The notes: generated from the letters alone by a model not told the origin. A stretch of DNA of 55,353 nt from Pasteurellaceae bacterium 15-036681 (GCA_002002485.1 MQVI01000015.1:1-55353); one strand, 5' to 3'. Shown: positions 1 to 8,409, numbered from the stretch's first letter. Numbers and translations: made by a program.

Positions 1-110
1 TTACATTTATAGCGTTGCTTATCTTTGACTTTGCCGTATTTTTGGACATCTTTGCTATTGCAGTAAAAGCATTTTTTGCGTTCAAAGCCTTTAAACCTCG
101 TTAAATCCAG
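1..110 (-). mobile_element. N-terminal fragment of an IS1/IS1595-like transposase, cut by the window edge
   Basis: Read on the minus strand, this stretch encodes about 36 residues. They contain a zinc-ribbon pattern: a C-x2-C pair (KCFYC), then a basic segment ending in QRYKC. This type of zinc ribbon starts InsA-like and IS1595-family transposases. An in-frame TAA lies just upstream of the first codon shown (CTG at 108-110), and no ATG is in frame, so either the start is nonstandard or the gene is degraded. The rest of the element lies outside the window, so inverted repeats and target duplication cannot be judged. The family call rests on the cysteine pattern alone. Confidence 0.55.
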
Positions 111-173
111 TTATAGTAAGGCTTTAATGAGGTTTTGACCATTAATTTTGTCCTTTACGCCAAAATTTAAAGA

Positions 174-971
174 TTATTCCCAACCTTTAACCATCGCACC
201 TTTAAACACTTCATTCGCTTTATTAAATACCTCGTCAGACTGGTAAGCTTTCACTAGGTCTTTAACTGCTTCGCTATCTTTATTGTCTTCACGAGCTACA
301 ATTAGGTTTACATAAGGTGAATTTTTATCTTCTACAAAAATACCATCTTTGGTTGGCGTTAAACCAATTTGACCAGCATAGGTGCTGTTAATGATAGAAA
401 ATGCAACATCATCTAACGTACGAGGTAATAACGGTGCATCAATATCTTGAATATCTAAATTCTTAGGATTTTCTACGATATCTACTTTAGTAGAAAGAAG
501 ATTACTGCTGTCTTTTAATTTAATTAAGCCTTGTTTCTCAAGAAGAATTAACGCACGACCTAAATTTGTAGGGTCATTAGGTACAGCAACTTTATCGCCA
601 TCTTTTAATTCACTGATATTCTTAATTTTTTTCGAATAGGCAGCAATTGGATAAACAAAGGTATTGCCAACAGGGGCAAGTTTATAGCCTTTATCTGCGA
701 TTTCTTTATCTAAATAAGGTTTATGTTGGAATGCATTCGCATCCATATCACCACGATTTAGAGAATCATTTGGTGCAACATAATCAGTGAATACCACAAT
801 TTCAACATCGCGATTGTATTTTTCTTTTGCAACTTTTGCCGCCACTTCCATAACTTGATGTTCAGGGCCTGAAATTACACCGACTTTTAATTTTTGCTGT
901 TTATCATTACATGCTGTGAGCGCTAATGCTGAAACAACAGTAGCTAGAGTAAATAGTTTTTTTAAGTTCAT
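174..971 (-). CDS. metQ: MetQ-family methionine-binding lipoprotein, third tandem paralogue
   Basis: Substrate-binding lipoprotein of the MetNIQ D/L-methionine ABC importer family (NlpA/HlpA, Plp-type), 265 aa. The signal peptide ends in a lipobox LTAC with Cys21 as the lipidated residue. The mature part begins with the LKVGVISGPEHQVME segment typical of MetQ and keeps the family NAFQHKPYLD and SPYVNLIV motifs. It is the last gene of the metNI-metQ x3 array and lies behind a good terminator (1005-1025), so it may be expressed less than its neighbours or separately. It is closely similar to the paralogue at 1970-2800. Whether it binds methionine or another ligand, such as a methionine derivative or dipeptide, cannot be read from sequence. 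Confidence 0.93.
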   Translation of the reverse strand: MNLKKLFTLATVVSALALTACNDKQQKLKVGVISGPEHQVMEVAAKVAKEKYNRDVEIVVFTDYVAPNDSLNRGDMDANAFQHKPYLDKEIADKGYKLAPVGNTFVYPIAAYSKKIKNISELKDGDKVAVPNDPTNLGRALILLEKQGLIKLKDSSNLLSTKVDIVENPKNLDIQDIDAPLLPRTLDDVAFSIINSTYAGQIGLTPTKDGIFVEDKNSPYVNLIVAREDNKDSEAVKDLVKAYQSDEVFNKANEVFKGAMVKGWE

Positions 972-1004
972 TATGTTTTCCTTAATAGGGGTTGATATAA
1001 AAAA

Positions 1005-1025
1005 GCACGAGCAAAATGCTCGCGC
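1005..1025 (-). terminator. Rho-independent terminator between metQ paralogues 2 and 3
   Basis: A 9-bp stem (GCACGAGCA / TGCTCGCGC, one G-T pair) with a 3-nt loop is followed on the minus strand by a run of six T. It sits just after the second metQ copy and so should attenuate read-through into the third. Confidence 0.75.
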
Positions 1026-1048
1026 TAGTTTGTTAATAAAAGGGTGAA

Positions 1049-1864
1049 TTACCAGCCTTTAATTACACCGCCGTTAAATAATTTTAACGCTTCTTGGTAA
1101 ACTTCTTCCGTTTGGAACGCTTTCACGAAAGTTTGTAAGCGCGGATCTTCTTTATTATCTTCACGGCTTACGATTAAGTTTACGTATGGTGAATCTTTTG
1201 ATTCAACAATTACGCCATCTTTTTCAGGGCTTAAACCTGCTTGACCTGCATAAGTATTATTGATAATTGCTAGATCAACATCGTCTAATGTACGCGTTAA
1301 TAAAGCCGTATCAACCTGTTGAATTTTGATATTTTTTGGATTCTCAATAATGTCATGTTCTGTTGAGAAGACATTTTTTGGATCTTTTAATTTGATTACG
1401 CCATGCGCTTGAAGTAGAAGTAACGCACGTGCTGTATTACTTGCATTATTTGGAATAGCGACAGTTGCACCATCTTTTAACTCAGCAATATCTTTGATTT
1501 TCTTAGAGTATGCAGCAATTGGCCATACTAAAGTATTACCAATAATTGCCATTTTATAGCCACGATCTTTACTCTCTTGCTCTAAATAAGGCACAGTTTG
1601 GAATGCGTTTGCATCTAAATCTTTACGCCATAATGAATCATTTGGCTGAGTGTATTCAGTAAACTGAACAAGTTGAACATCTAAACCATACTGTTCTTTT
1701 GCGATTTTTACCGCAACTTCTGTCATTTGTGCTTCAGGGCCAGTCATTACACCCACTTTAAGTGGTTTTGTAGAGGCTATAGCATTTTCTTTATTGTCTT
1801 CTTTACAAGCTGTTAATGCGATAGCTGAAAAAAGTGCGATACCTAAGAGTTTTTTGATGTTCAT
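1049..1864 (-). CDS. metQ: MetQ-family lipoprotein, second tandem paralogue
   Basis: Second substrate-binding lipoprotein of the array, 271 aa. I chose the ATG at 1864 (protein starting MNIKKLL). The upstream alternative is a TTG two codons earlier, and an AGGATT ribosome-binding site fits the ATG. The lipobox is LTAC with Cys20. This copy has diverged most: the otherwise conserved NAFQHKPYLD becomes NAFQTVPYLE, and VGNTFVYP becomes IGNTLVWP. These changes lie in segments expected to line the ligand cleft. It may therefore bind a different ligand or the same one with other affinity; this is inference. It is flanked on both sides by hairpin terminators. Confidence 0.92.
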   Translation of the reverse strand: MNIKKLLGIALFSAIALTACKEDNKENAIASTKPLKVGVMTGPEAQMTEVAVKIAKEQYGLDVQLVQFTEYTQPNDSLWRKDLDANAFQTVPYLEQESKDRGYKMAIIGNTLVWPIAAYSKKIKDIAELKDGATVAIPNNASNTARALLLLQAHGVIKLKDPKNVFSTEHDIIENPKNIKIQQVDTALLTRTLDDVDLAIINNTYAGQAGLSPEKDGVIVESKDSPYVNLIVSREDNKEDPRLQTFVKAFQTEEVYQEALKLFNGGVIKGW

Positions 1865-1904
1865 TTGCAATCCTTAAAATTTTAGAAATATTACAGAAAT
1901 AAAA

Positions 1905-1958
1905 AAGCGGTCCGTTTAGACAGAATTTTTGCAAAATCTTGTGAAAATTAGACCGCTT
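1905..1958 (-). terminator. Terminator-like hairpin built from an uptake-signal pair, between metQ copies 1 and 2
   Basis: AAGCGGTC (1905-1912) pairs with GACCGCTT (1951-1958). On the minus strand the stem is followed by TTTTTT. The upstream arm is part of a full uptake signal (1952-1960), and the T-rich GCAAAAATT spacer often seen beside such signals lies in the loop. Inverted uptake-signal pairs acting as terminators are known in Pasteurellaceae. Confidence 0.65.
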
Positions 1959-1960
1959 GT
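1952..1960 (-). repeat. DNA uptake signal (Apl-type), intergenic
   Basis: Exact ACAAGCGGT on the minus strand, with the T-rich flank that typically follows the core. It forms the upstream arm of the terminator-like hairpin at 1905-1958. Confidence 0.85.
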
Positions 1961-1969
1961 AAAGTTAAA

Positions 1970-2800
1970 TTACCAACCTTTTACCACACCATCTTTGAAG
2001 TGTTTTTGAGCTTCTTGGAACACTTCTTCAGTTTGGTATGCTTTTACGAAGTTTTGAACAGCTTCGCTATCTTTGTTGTCTTTACGTGCAACAATGATAT
2101 TTACGTATGGTGAGTCTTTATCTTCCACAAATACGCCATGCTCAGAGGCATTTAAGCCAACTTGACCAGCGTAAGTATTATTAACCACAGCCAATGCAAC
2201 GTCATCTAACGCTTTTGCTGCCACAGAGGTATCAACTTCTTGAATTTTTAAACCTTTAGGGTTTTCAACAATATCTAAAGATGTTGAGAATAGGTTTGTG
2301 TTGTCTTTTAATTTGATTAAACCTTGTTTTTCTAACAAGATTAATGCACGCGCTAAGTTACTTGGGTCATTAGGTACTGCAACAACATCACCTTCTGCTA
2401 ATTCACTCACATTTTTAATTTTTTTAGAATAACCTGCTAATGGGTAAACGAAAGTGTTACCTACGATCACTAAGTTATCTAAGCCTTTAGATGCAGCATC
2501 TTTATCTAAGTAAGGTTTGTGCTGGAACGCATTCGCATCTAAATCACCTTTGCTCACCGCTGTATTTGGTAATGCATAGTCATTGAATAAAACGAACTCA
2601 ACCTCTAAACCATATTTTTCTTTTGCAATTGCTGCTGCTTTTTCTGCAACGGTATGCTCAGGACCAGACATCACGCCCACTTTTACTTTTTGTACTTGTG
2701 CAGCAGGTGCTGTTGTCGATTCAGCTTGTTTCTCTTCTTTACAAGCAGTTAATGCTAATGCAGATACGACTGCAACAGATAATAATTTTTTTAAACTCAT
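1970..2800 (-). CDS. metQ: MetQ methionine-binding lipoprotein, first paralogue
   Basis: Substrate-binding lipoprotein of the methionine ABC importer, 276 aa, directly after metI. The signal peptide carries lipobox LTAC with Cys20. A linker rich in Ala/Gln/Thr/Glu (about residues 21-38) precedes the VKVGVMSGPEHTVAE start of the type-2 periplasmic-binding fold. As the copy next to metI and not separated from it by a terminator, it is the best candidate for the true MetQ partner of MetNI. The start ATG at 2800 has GGAGA just upstream on the minus strand. Confidence 0.95.
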   Translation of the reverse strand: MSLKKLLSVAVVSALALTACKEEKQAESTTAPAAQVQKVKVGVMSGPEHTVAEKAAAIAKEKYGLEVEFVLFNDYALPNTAVSKGDLDANAFQHKPYLDKDAASKGLDNLVIVGNTFVYPLAGYSKKIKNVSELAEGDVVAVPNDPSNLARALILLEKQGLIKLKDNTNLFSTSLDIVENPKGLKIQEVDTSVAAKALDDVALAVVNNTYAGQVGLNASEHGVFVEDKDSPYVNIIVARKDNKDSEAVQNFVKAYQTEEVFQEAQKHFKDGVVKGW

Positions 2801-2834
2801 AGAGAGTCTCCTTTAAATTGTTGTGTTTGTTGTT

Positions 2835-3512
2835 TTAGCGATGATCGTAGCGTTTTGCTAAGTTATCACCAATTTTTTGGCTTACCATCACAATTGCGAC
2901 GATAATAATTGTTGCGATCCATTTAACATAGACCATATTACGGTGTTCGCCGTAGCTGATAGCAAGGTTACCCAAGCCACCGCCCCCAACAGCACCTGCC
3001 ATTGCAGAGTAACCAATTAAAGCTACTAAGGTGAGCGTAATGCCGTTGATGAGAATTGGTAACGATTCTGGTAAGTAGAATTTAGTGACGACTTGCCAGT
3101 TAGTTGCCCCCATTGATTTTGCTGCTTCCGTTAAGCCCGCAGGGATTTCTAATAACGCATTTGCCGTTAAGCGCGCAAAAAATGGGATAGCAGAAATACT
3201 TAATGGTACGATAGCCGCTGTGGTGCCCAGTGTGGTCCCTACGATTAAACGAGTGAAAGGCAGCAATACCACAAGTAAAATAATAAAAGGCACTGAACGA
3301 CCGATATTGATAATAATATCAAGCACTTGGTGTAAGCCTTTATGCTCTAAAATTTCGCCTTTGCCGGTTAAGAACGCTACAAAACCGATAGGTAAACCAA
3401 CGATAACCGCCAGCGCTGTTGCACCAAAACCCATATAGAGAGTCTCTAATGTGGATTGAGCAACTAATTCCCACATTTTGGGAGTTAGTTCATTGATAAA
3501 ATCATTCCACAT
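2835..3512 (-). CDS. metI: Methionine ABC transporter permease MetI
   Basis: Inner-membrane permease of MetNIQ, 225 aa, the usual family length. About five hydrophobic segments are visible. The cytoplasmic EAA loop that docks onto the ATPase starts at about residue 129 ([12 protein letters not shown]). The start overlaps the end of metN by 11 bp, as expected for translational coupling, and the first metQ follows after 34 bp. There is no sign of damage. Confidence 0.96.
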   Translation of the reverse strand: MWNDFINELTPKMWELVAQSTLETLYMGFGATALAVIVGLPIGFVAFLTGKGEILEHKGLHQVLDIIINIGRSVPFIILLVVLLPFTRLIVGTTLGTTAAIVPLSISAIPFFARLTANALLEIPAGLTEAAKSMGATNWQVVTKFYLPESLPILINGITLTLVALIGYSAMAGAVGGGGLGNLAISYGEHRNMVYVKWIATIIIVAIVMVSQKIGDNLAKRYDHR

Positions 3513-4536
3513 AGCCTAGTACCTCAACTTTTACGTTATTATCAATTAAAAAGAATTTTGCTTCGTTAATCTTATCTAAATCGCCTTCAACTTCTGCGAT
3601 CACAAAACCAAATTTTACCCCACCCGCATAGTCAATTTGTGACATTAGAATACTGAAATCAATACCAAATTTTTTCGCTGCATGAGAGAGTAGTGGTGCA
3701 TCAACTGAGCGCCCCGTAAACTCAAATTTAATAATTGGCTTACTATTCTCTTTTGGTGTTGCGTGAAGCTGTTCCGTATATTCTGCAGGTAATTCAAAAT
3801 GGAATGTTGACTGAATAAAGCGTTGAGCTAATTCTGTTTTCGGATTTGAGAAGATCTCACTTACCGAACCTGTTTCTACTAGTTGACCTTTATCGATCAC
3901 CGCAACACGATCACAAATACGTTTTACGACATCCATTTCGTGAGTGATTAATAGGATAGTTAAACCTAAACGGACATTGATCTCTTTTAAAAGTTGTAAG
4001 ATCGATTGCGTTGTTGCTGGGTCTAATGCACTGGTTGCTTCATCACAAAGAAGAACGTGCGGGTCACTTGCTAGCGCACGCGCAATAGCAACACGCTGTT
4101 TTTGACCACCAGAAAGATTGCTTGGGTAAACATCACGTTTATCTGCAAGACCCACAAGCTCAAGTAATTCTGTTACTTTCTTCTCAATTTCTGCTTTTGG
4201 CGCATGGCTTAATTGAAGTGGTAATGCCACGTTATTAAACACCGTGCTTGATGAAAGAAGATTGAAATGTTGGAAAATCATCGCGATATTGCGACGAGCA
4301 AGAATCAACTCTTTTTCTGACATTGCTGTTAAATCTTGTCCATCAACAATCACTTGCCCCATTGTTGGGCGCTCTAATAGATTCACACAACGGATTAGGG
4401 TACTTTTCCCCGCACCAGATGAACCAATGACACCGTAAATAGTACCCTTTGGTACTTCAAGGTTGACGTTATCTAGCGCAGTGATTCGCTGCCCTTTAAC
4501 ATCAAACTGCTTGCTGATCTGTTTCAGCTTAATCAT
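3502..4536 (-). CDS. metN: Methionine import ATP-binding protein MetN
   Basis: ATPase subunit of the D/L-methionine ABC importer, 344 aa. Walker A lies at residues 38-46 (GSSGAGKST), the ABC signature LSGGQ at 141-145 and Walker B LLCDEAT near 162-168. The C-terminal part from about residue 260 is the NIL/ACT-like domain that binds methionine and causes trans-inhibition in E. coli MetN. It is the first gene of the operon. Tandem MetJ boxes about 45 bp upstream indicate repression by MetJ with S-adenosylmethionine. Confidence 0.97.
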   Translation of the reverse strand: MIKLKQISKQFDVKGQRITALDNVNLEVPKGTIYGVIGSSGAGKSTLIRCVNLLERPTMGQVIVDGQDLTAMSEKELILARRNIAMIFQHFNLLSSSTVFNNVALPLQLSHAPKAEIEKKVTELLELVGLADKRDVYPSNLSGGQKQRVAIARALASDPHVLLCDEATSALDPATTQSILQLLKEINVRLGLTILLITHEMDVVKRICDRVAVIDKGQLVETGSVSEIFSNPKTELAQRFIQSTFHFELPAEYTEQLHATPKENSKPIIKFEFTGRSVDAPLLSHAAKKFGIDFSILMSQIDYAGGVKFGFVIAEVEGDLDKINEAKFFLIDNNVKVEVLGYVE

Positions 4537-4580
4537 AAACGTTCTTCCACACTCAATATAAAAAATAATTTCCGTATTTT

Positions 4581-4604
4581 AGACGTCTAGACAGCTATGT
4601 CAAT
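4581..4604 (-). promoter_or_regulatory. Tandem MetJ operator (met boxes) upstream of metN
   Basis: Three adjacent 8-bp units: AGACGTCT (4581-4588, the exact met-box consensus), AGACAGCT (4589-4596) and ATGTCAAT (4597-4604, degenerate). Tandem 8-bp boxes are the established MetJ binding arrangement, and their position about 45-70 bp before the metN start fits the promoter. Confidence 0.85.
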
Positions 4605-4685
4605 TGGAAAGATGGAATTTTTTATATAAAAATGGAATAAAGAAGAAAAGTGGAGAGTGGAAAACGAAAAGTGGACAGTGAAAAT

Positions 4686-4772
4686 ACTATCCACTATCCA
4701 CTATCCACTATCCACTATCCACTATCCACTATCCACTATCCACTATCCACTATCCACTATCCACTATCCACT
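4686..4772. repeat. Heptanucleotide tandem repeat (CCACTAT)n
   Basis: Eleven perfect CCACTAT units (4691-4767) with partial units at both ends, about 12.4 copies in 87 bp. It starts inside the last codons of trpCF, whose TAG stop (4764-4766) is made by the repeat, and runs towards the met operon promoter. On the minus strand each unit supplies TAG, so copy-number change cannot extend TrpCF. Degenerate inverted versions of the unit (GTGGAGAGTGG, GTGGACAGTG) lie at about 4650-4680 and could pair with it in a transcript. Confidence 0.95.
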
Positions 4773-6155
4773 GATAATCTTCTCAAACGCTAACTTAACT
4801 TTATCTTCGTCCTTAACCCCTTTCGCTTTTTCTACGCCAGAGTTGAGATCAACCCCTAAACAACCTTGTTGTAATGCTGATTCAAGGTTATCTAAATTGA
4901 TACCACCTGCGAGTAAGGCTTTTGCTTTAAGTTCGGTTGGAATCAGAGACCAGTCAAAAGTGACGCCTGATCCACCTTGATGGCTATCAAGCACATAGCG
5001 CTGAATCAATGGATTATCATTAAATTGCAAATTATCTGTATGGAAGGAAATCGCTTTCCAGATTTGAATTTTTCCCTCAAATTTTTCAGAGAGTGCTGCG
5101 ATATAACTTTCATCTTCATCACCGTGTAATTGCACCGCATAGAGTTCTAACTGTTTTGCAATTTTTTCGACAAAATCGACCGCTTGATTTTGGAATACGC
5201 CGACAAAGCGTAATGGGGCTTGTACAACTAACTCTTGTGCTTGGCGAAGAGATAATGCACGTGGCGATTTTTCTGCAAAGATTAAACCACCATATAACGC
5301 ACCATTATTGTAAACAGCTTGAACATCTTGTGGGCGGGTTAAGCCACAGACTTTATTTTCACCGAAAACCACTGAACGCACTGCATTATTTAAGTCCGCA
5401 CTGCCCATTAAGCTACTACCGATTAAGAAACCGTGCGCAAAAGGTTTAATCGCTTTGACTTGATTATGATCATAAATACCCGACTCGCTAATTAGACGCA
5501 CATCAGCAGGAATTTGATCTTGATATTTAGTGACTAAATGCACAATGCGGTTCATATCAATAGAAAGATCGTGCAGATTGCGGTTATTTACCCCAATCAC
5601 TTTTGCCCCTAACGCTAAAGCGCGTTCAAATTCATTTTCGGTGCTGGTTTCGGTTAAAACTCCCATACCTAAAGAGTGAGCAAGTTCACTTAATTGGCGA
5701 TAGGTTTCATCATCTACCACAGATAGCATCAATAAAATCGCATCGGCTTGATGGTAGCGAGCTAAATAGACTTGATAAGGGGAGATCATAAAATCTTTGC
5801 AGAGAACAGGCTGAGAAACTTGGCTACGCACTTGATTGATATAAGCAAAATCCCCTTGGAAATATTGCTCATCAGTAAGCACCGAAATGGCAGATGCGTA
5901 ATTTTTGTAGACTTGAGCTATTGCATCTAAGTCAAATTCGGCACGAATTAACCCTTTTGATGGCGAGGCTTTTTTACATTCAAGGATGTAAGCGGGTAGA
6001 TTGTGTGAACTTTTTGCAAGCGCTGCATAAAAGTTACGATCGCTAGGTTTTAGCTGATCTTTAAATTGGGATAGAGGAAAGGTTTGTTGTTTTTGTTCGA
6101 CCCAAAGGGCTTTGTCTTTTACAATTTTTTGTAGAATAGTGGGTTGATTTTGCAT
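4764..6155 (-). CDS. trpCF: Bifunctional indole-3-glycerol-phosphate synthase / phosphoribosylanthranilate isomerase
   Basis: Fused tryptophan-biosynthesis enzyme, 463 aa, close to E. coli TrpC. Residues 1 to about 255 form the indole-3-glycerol-phosphate synthase barrel; [12 protein letters not shown] is its conserved start, and VIGVNNRNL and LISESGI are visible. The remainder is the TrpF isomerase barrel ([23 protein letters not shown]). It catalyses two successive steps from phosphoribosylanthranilate to indole-3-glycerol phosphate. No other trp gene adjoins it here. I saw no TrpR-like operator in the 71 bp upstream. The stop codon lies in the heptanucleotide repeat. Confidence 0.96.
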   Translation of the reverse strand: MQNQPTILQKIVKDKALWVEQKQQTFPLSQFKDQLKPSDRNFYAALAKSSHNLPAYILECKKASPSKGLIRAEFDLDAIAQVYKNYASAISVLTDEQYFQGDFAYINQVRSQVSQPVLCKDFMISPYQVYLARYHQADAILLMLSVVDDETYRQLSELAHSLGMGVLTETSTENEFERALALGAKVIGVNNRNLHDLSIDMNRIVHLVTKYQDQIPADVRLISESGIYDHNQVKAIKPFAHGFLIGSSLMGSADLNNAVRSVVFGENKVCGLTRPQDVQAVYNNGALYGGLIFAEKSPRALSLRQAQELVVQAPLRFVGVFQNQAVDFVEKIAKQLELYAVQLHGDEDESYIAALSEKFEGKIQIWKAISFHTDNLQFNDNPLIQRYVLDSHQGGSGVTFDWSLIPTELKAKALLAGGINLDNLESALQQGCLGVDLNSGVEKAKGVKDEDKVKLAFEKIISG

Positions 6156-6226
6156 AGTTTTACCTTATATAGGGCGGATTATTTTTATTAAACGTATTAG
6201 AATACACACTTTATAAAGGATAACTA

Positions 6227-6538
6227 ATGAAAACTCAAGTCAGACAATATTTAAATGAATTACAAATCGCAATGCGATTACACCAAGTATGGGAATCAGT
6301 CCCGCCTTCAGCAGAAGCATTAGCTAATACAGAACCATTTTGTGTGAGTACTCTCTCAGCAACGCAATGGCTACAATGGATTTTCCTACCTAGAATGAAC
6401 GCATTATTAGACGCAAATAGCGAGTTACCTAAGAATTTTGCGATTACGCCTTATTTAGAAGAAGCGTTAAAAAATGAAGAATATCTTGCTGCGCTTTGTA
6501 CGCCAATTGCAGAATTAGAAAAATTATTAAAAGCGTAA
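6227..6538 (+). CDS. yqcC: YqcC family protein (DUF446)
   Basis: Small soluble protein of 103 aa, alpha-helical in appearance, with the family's WLQWIFLPRM segment in the middle (residues about 47-56). Its role is unknown. In E. coli yqcC also sits directly before truC, and here only 9 bp separate the two genes, so co-transcription with truC is likely. An AAGGATAA ribosome-binding site precedes the ATG. Confidence 0.88.
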   Translation: MKTQVRQYLNELQIAMRLHQVWESVPPSAEALANTEPFCVSTLSATQWLQWIFLPRMNALLDANSELPKNFAITPYLEEALKNEEYLAALCTPIAELEKLLKA

Positions 6539-6547
6539 TACAGCAAA

Positions 6548-7276
6548 ATGGAACTTGAAATTATCTATCGTGATGATGAACTGATTGCGATTAATAAGCC
6601 AGCGGGCATGCTTGTACATCGTTCTTGGTTGGATAAACATGAAACTGTGTTTGCTATGCAGACGCTACGTGATCAAATTGGGCAACACGTTTTTCCAATT
6701 CATCGTCTAGATCGCCCAACATCGGGTGTATTGCTGTTTGCGTTAAATAGCGATATGGCACGCACGATGTGTGAGTTATTTGAACAACACCAAATGCAAA
6801 AAAGCTATTTGGCGGTGGTGCGAGGTTACTTAAATGGCGAGGGCAGAGTGGATTATCCGCTCAAGGTGGTACTCGATAAAATTGCCGATAAGTTTTCAGA
6901 AGAGAAAGAACCTCAATCAGCGGTAACCGATTATCAAAGTCTAGCACAAGTTGAAATGCCATTTCCTGCGGGTAAATTTCAAACAGCACGTTATAGTTTG
7001 GTGCAACTCGCGCCACAAACAGGTCGAAAGCATCAACTGCGCCGTCACTTAAAGCATCTGTTTCACCCAATTATTGGTGATACGAAATATGGTGATTTGC
7101 ATCAAAATCGCGCTTTTAGTGCAAACACCGAGTGTGACAGATTATTTTTGCATTCAAACAGTTTACAATTTATTCACCCCAAAACATTGCAAAAAATTGA
7201 GATAAACGCACCGCTTGATAAACAGTGGCGTAAACTTTTTGAGCAATTTAATTGGAACTTTCCACAATTTTATTAG
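6548..7276 (+). CDS. truC: tRNA pseudouridine(65) synthase TruC
   Basis: RluA-family pseudouridine synthase, 242 aa, which isomerises U65 in some tRNAs. The catalytic motif HRLDRPTSG lies at residues 52-60, with Asp55 as the nucleophile. The family KPAG motif is at 17-20, and the C-terminal GRKHQLRRH segment is intact. There is no S4 domain, as expected for TruC as opposed to RluC/RluD. It follows yqcC by 9 bp and precedes yoaH by 16 bp. Confidence 0.94.
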   Translation: MELEIIYRDDELIAINKPAGMLVHRSWLDKHETVFAMQTLRDQIGQHVFPIHRLDRPTSGVLLFALNSDMARTMCELFEQHQMQKSYLAVVRGYLNGEGRVDYPLKVVLDKIADKFSEEKEPQSAVTDYQSLAQVEMPFPAGKFQTARYSLVQLAPQTGRKHQLRRHLKHLFHPIIGDTKYGDLHQNRAFSANTECDRLFLHSNSLQFIHPKTLQKIEINAPLDKQWRKLFEQFNWNFPQFY

Positions 7277-7292
7277 ACTATAAGGTGTTAAT

Positions 7293-7457
7293 ATGGACAA
7301 TGCACTGCTTGGATTAACCCATGAGCAGCAGCAAAAAGCTGTAGAACAAATTCAACAATTGATGCAACAAGGCATCGGTAGCGGTGAAGCAATTGCGATG
7401 GTGGCAAAAGCCCTACGCGAGCAGCACCAACAATTAAATAATTCGGAGAATAAATAA
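7293..7457 (+). CDS. yoaH: YoaH family protein (UPF0181)
   Basis: Small protein of 54 aa starting [18 protein letters not shown] and containing a central [12 protein letters not shown] segment, matching E. coli YoaH (about 59 aa), whose function is unknown. The frame is complete, with ATG at 7293 and TAA at 7455-7457. The last A of the stop is the first base of the next gene's ATG, so translation is probably coupled. A ribosome-binding site, AAGGTG, lies 6 bp before the ATG. Confidence 0.87.
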   Translation: MDNALLGLTHEQQQKAVEQIQQLMQQGIGSGEAIAMVAKALREQHQQLNNSENK

Positions 7458-7939
7458 TGAAAAAATCATTAGCAGTTGTGTTAGGTTTAATGTCAGCATC
7501 TGTGTTTGCATCAACAGCAGCAGATCAACCTACACAACCTGTGCAGCAGAAAGACACTCGACCAATGTTAAAGTTTGGTATTTTTGATAAAAGCAACAAA
7601 GTTGCATCAGAAGTGGCAGGTAATGAATTATCGTTATCTAAAAAGAATTTAGAGCTATGTTGGGTGGCATTCAATATGCCTTTGGAAGATAAGGTAAATG
7701 TGATAGAAGTAATCAAATCACCTAAGAAAGCGAAATTTTCATCTAATTCAGGTACTGGAATAAACTCATCAGCAGATGGTTTAAATCATGTTATTACGGA
7801 AACACTTGCCAGCTATAATCGTGAAGCGGTAGAGCGTTGTTGGAAATTTACGAAAGAAGACCCTCTAGGTCATTATCAATTTGATATTCAAGTTGGTAAT
7901 ATCAAGTATCCAACTCAAAGCTTTGAACTTGTAAAATAA
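7457..7939 (+). CDS. Exported protein of unknown function
   Basis: 160 aa with a clear Sec signal peptide; cleavage is likely after VFA near residue 20. The mature part is small and polar, with two cysteines (in LELCWVAF and VERCWKF) that could form a disulfide; both are followed by Trp, a repeated CW pattern. It resembles no family I recognise. Its start overlaps the yoaH stop by one base, with GGAG inside the yoaH end as ribosome-binding site. The gene is followed by a strong bidirectional terminator. Probably periplasmic and perhaps restricted to Pasteurellaceae; this is inference. Confidence 0.82.
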   Translation: MKKSLAVVLGLMSASVFASTAADQPTQPVQQKDTRPMLKFGIFDKSNKVASEVAGNELSLSKKNLELCWVAFNMPLEDKVNVIEVIKSPKKAKFSSNSGTGINSSADGLNHVITETLASYNREAVERCWKFTKEDPLGHYQFDIQVGNIKYPTQSFELVK

Positions 7940-7944
7940 TCCCC

Positions 7945-7969
7945 AAAACCCAGTGTTACACTGGGTTTT
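7945..7969. terminator. Bidirectional terminator between the 7.5-kb exported-protein gene and yfbV
   Basis: Perfect 11-bp stem AAAACCCAGTG / CACTGGGTTTT with a 3-nt loop between convergent genes. The A/T arms give T runs in both directions. Confidence 0.85.
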
Positions 7970-7974
7970 ACTAT

Positions 7975-8409
7975 TTATAACTCATCAAAATACTTATCAC
8001 CCCATGTCTCTTCTGCGAGGCTTAATAAATTCGCAAAATCTTGATAAGACGGCATAGTATGTTCTTCAACTTCTACTTTTTCATTAATCAATTTTTGACG
8101 AAGGGTTTCATACCATTCTAATAATGAAAGTGGCAGAGGTGTTTTTGCACGTCGTCCAAGCCAAAATAATCCTTGAAATGGAATACTAAGAGCAAAGACA
8201 GCAGTAATCATTGCATTAGCAAGGATAGACTGTTCAGGATCATAGAAGAAGTATTGCCATACAACAGCAAAGCAAGCAAAGGCAGGCATAAAGCGGCTAG
8301 CAAATTTCACTAAACGTATTAAGCGATAGTCTGGCATAAATAAATTTAATTTCTTTTGGTTTGGGTACGTATTCAAATAACGTTGCCCTGCTTGCAAAGT
8401 GCTATACAT
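7975..8409 (-). CDS. yfbV: YfbV family membrane protein (UPF0208)
   Basis: 144 aa inner-membrane protein matching E. coli YfbV: N-terminal motif GQRYLNTYPNQKKLNLFMPDYR (conserved core shown by QRY, W/YP and FPE/FMPD residues), then two membrane segments at about residues 38-55 and 62-82, then LGRRAKTPLP and a soluble tail. The family's role is unclear; in E. coli it has been linked to Ter macrodomain organisation. It stands alone, convergent with the preceding gene and divergent from yciC. Confidence 0.88.
   Translation of the reverse strand: MYSTLQAGQRYLNTYPNQKKLNLFMPDYRLIRLVKFASRFMPAFACFAVVWQYFFYDPEQSILANAMITAVFALSIPFQGLFWLGRRAKTPLPLSLLEWYETLRQKLINEKVEVEEHTMPSYQDFANLLSLAEETWGDKYFDEL

Noticed and set aside
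4657-4980. Plus-strand reading frame with repeating STIHYPL heptapeptide through the CCACTAT tract
   Set aside because: It starts at a GTG without a ribosome-binding site and then runs antisense through trpCF. The peptide repeat is a trivial result of a 7-bp repeat read in threes.
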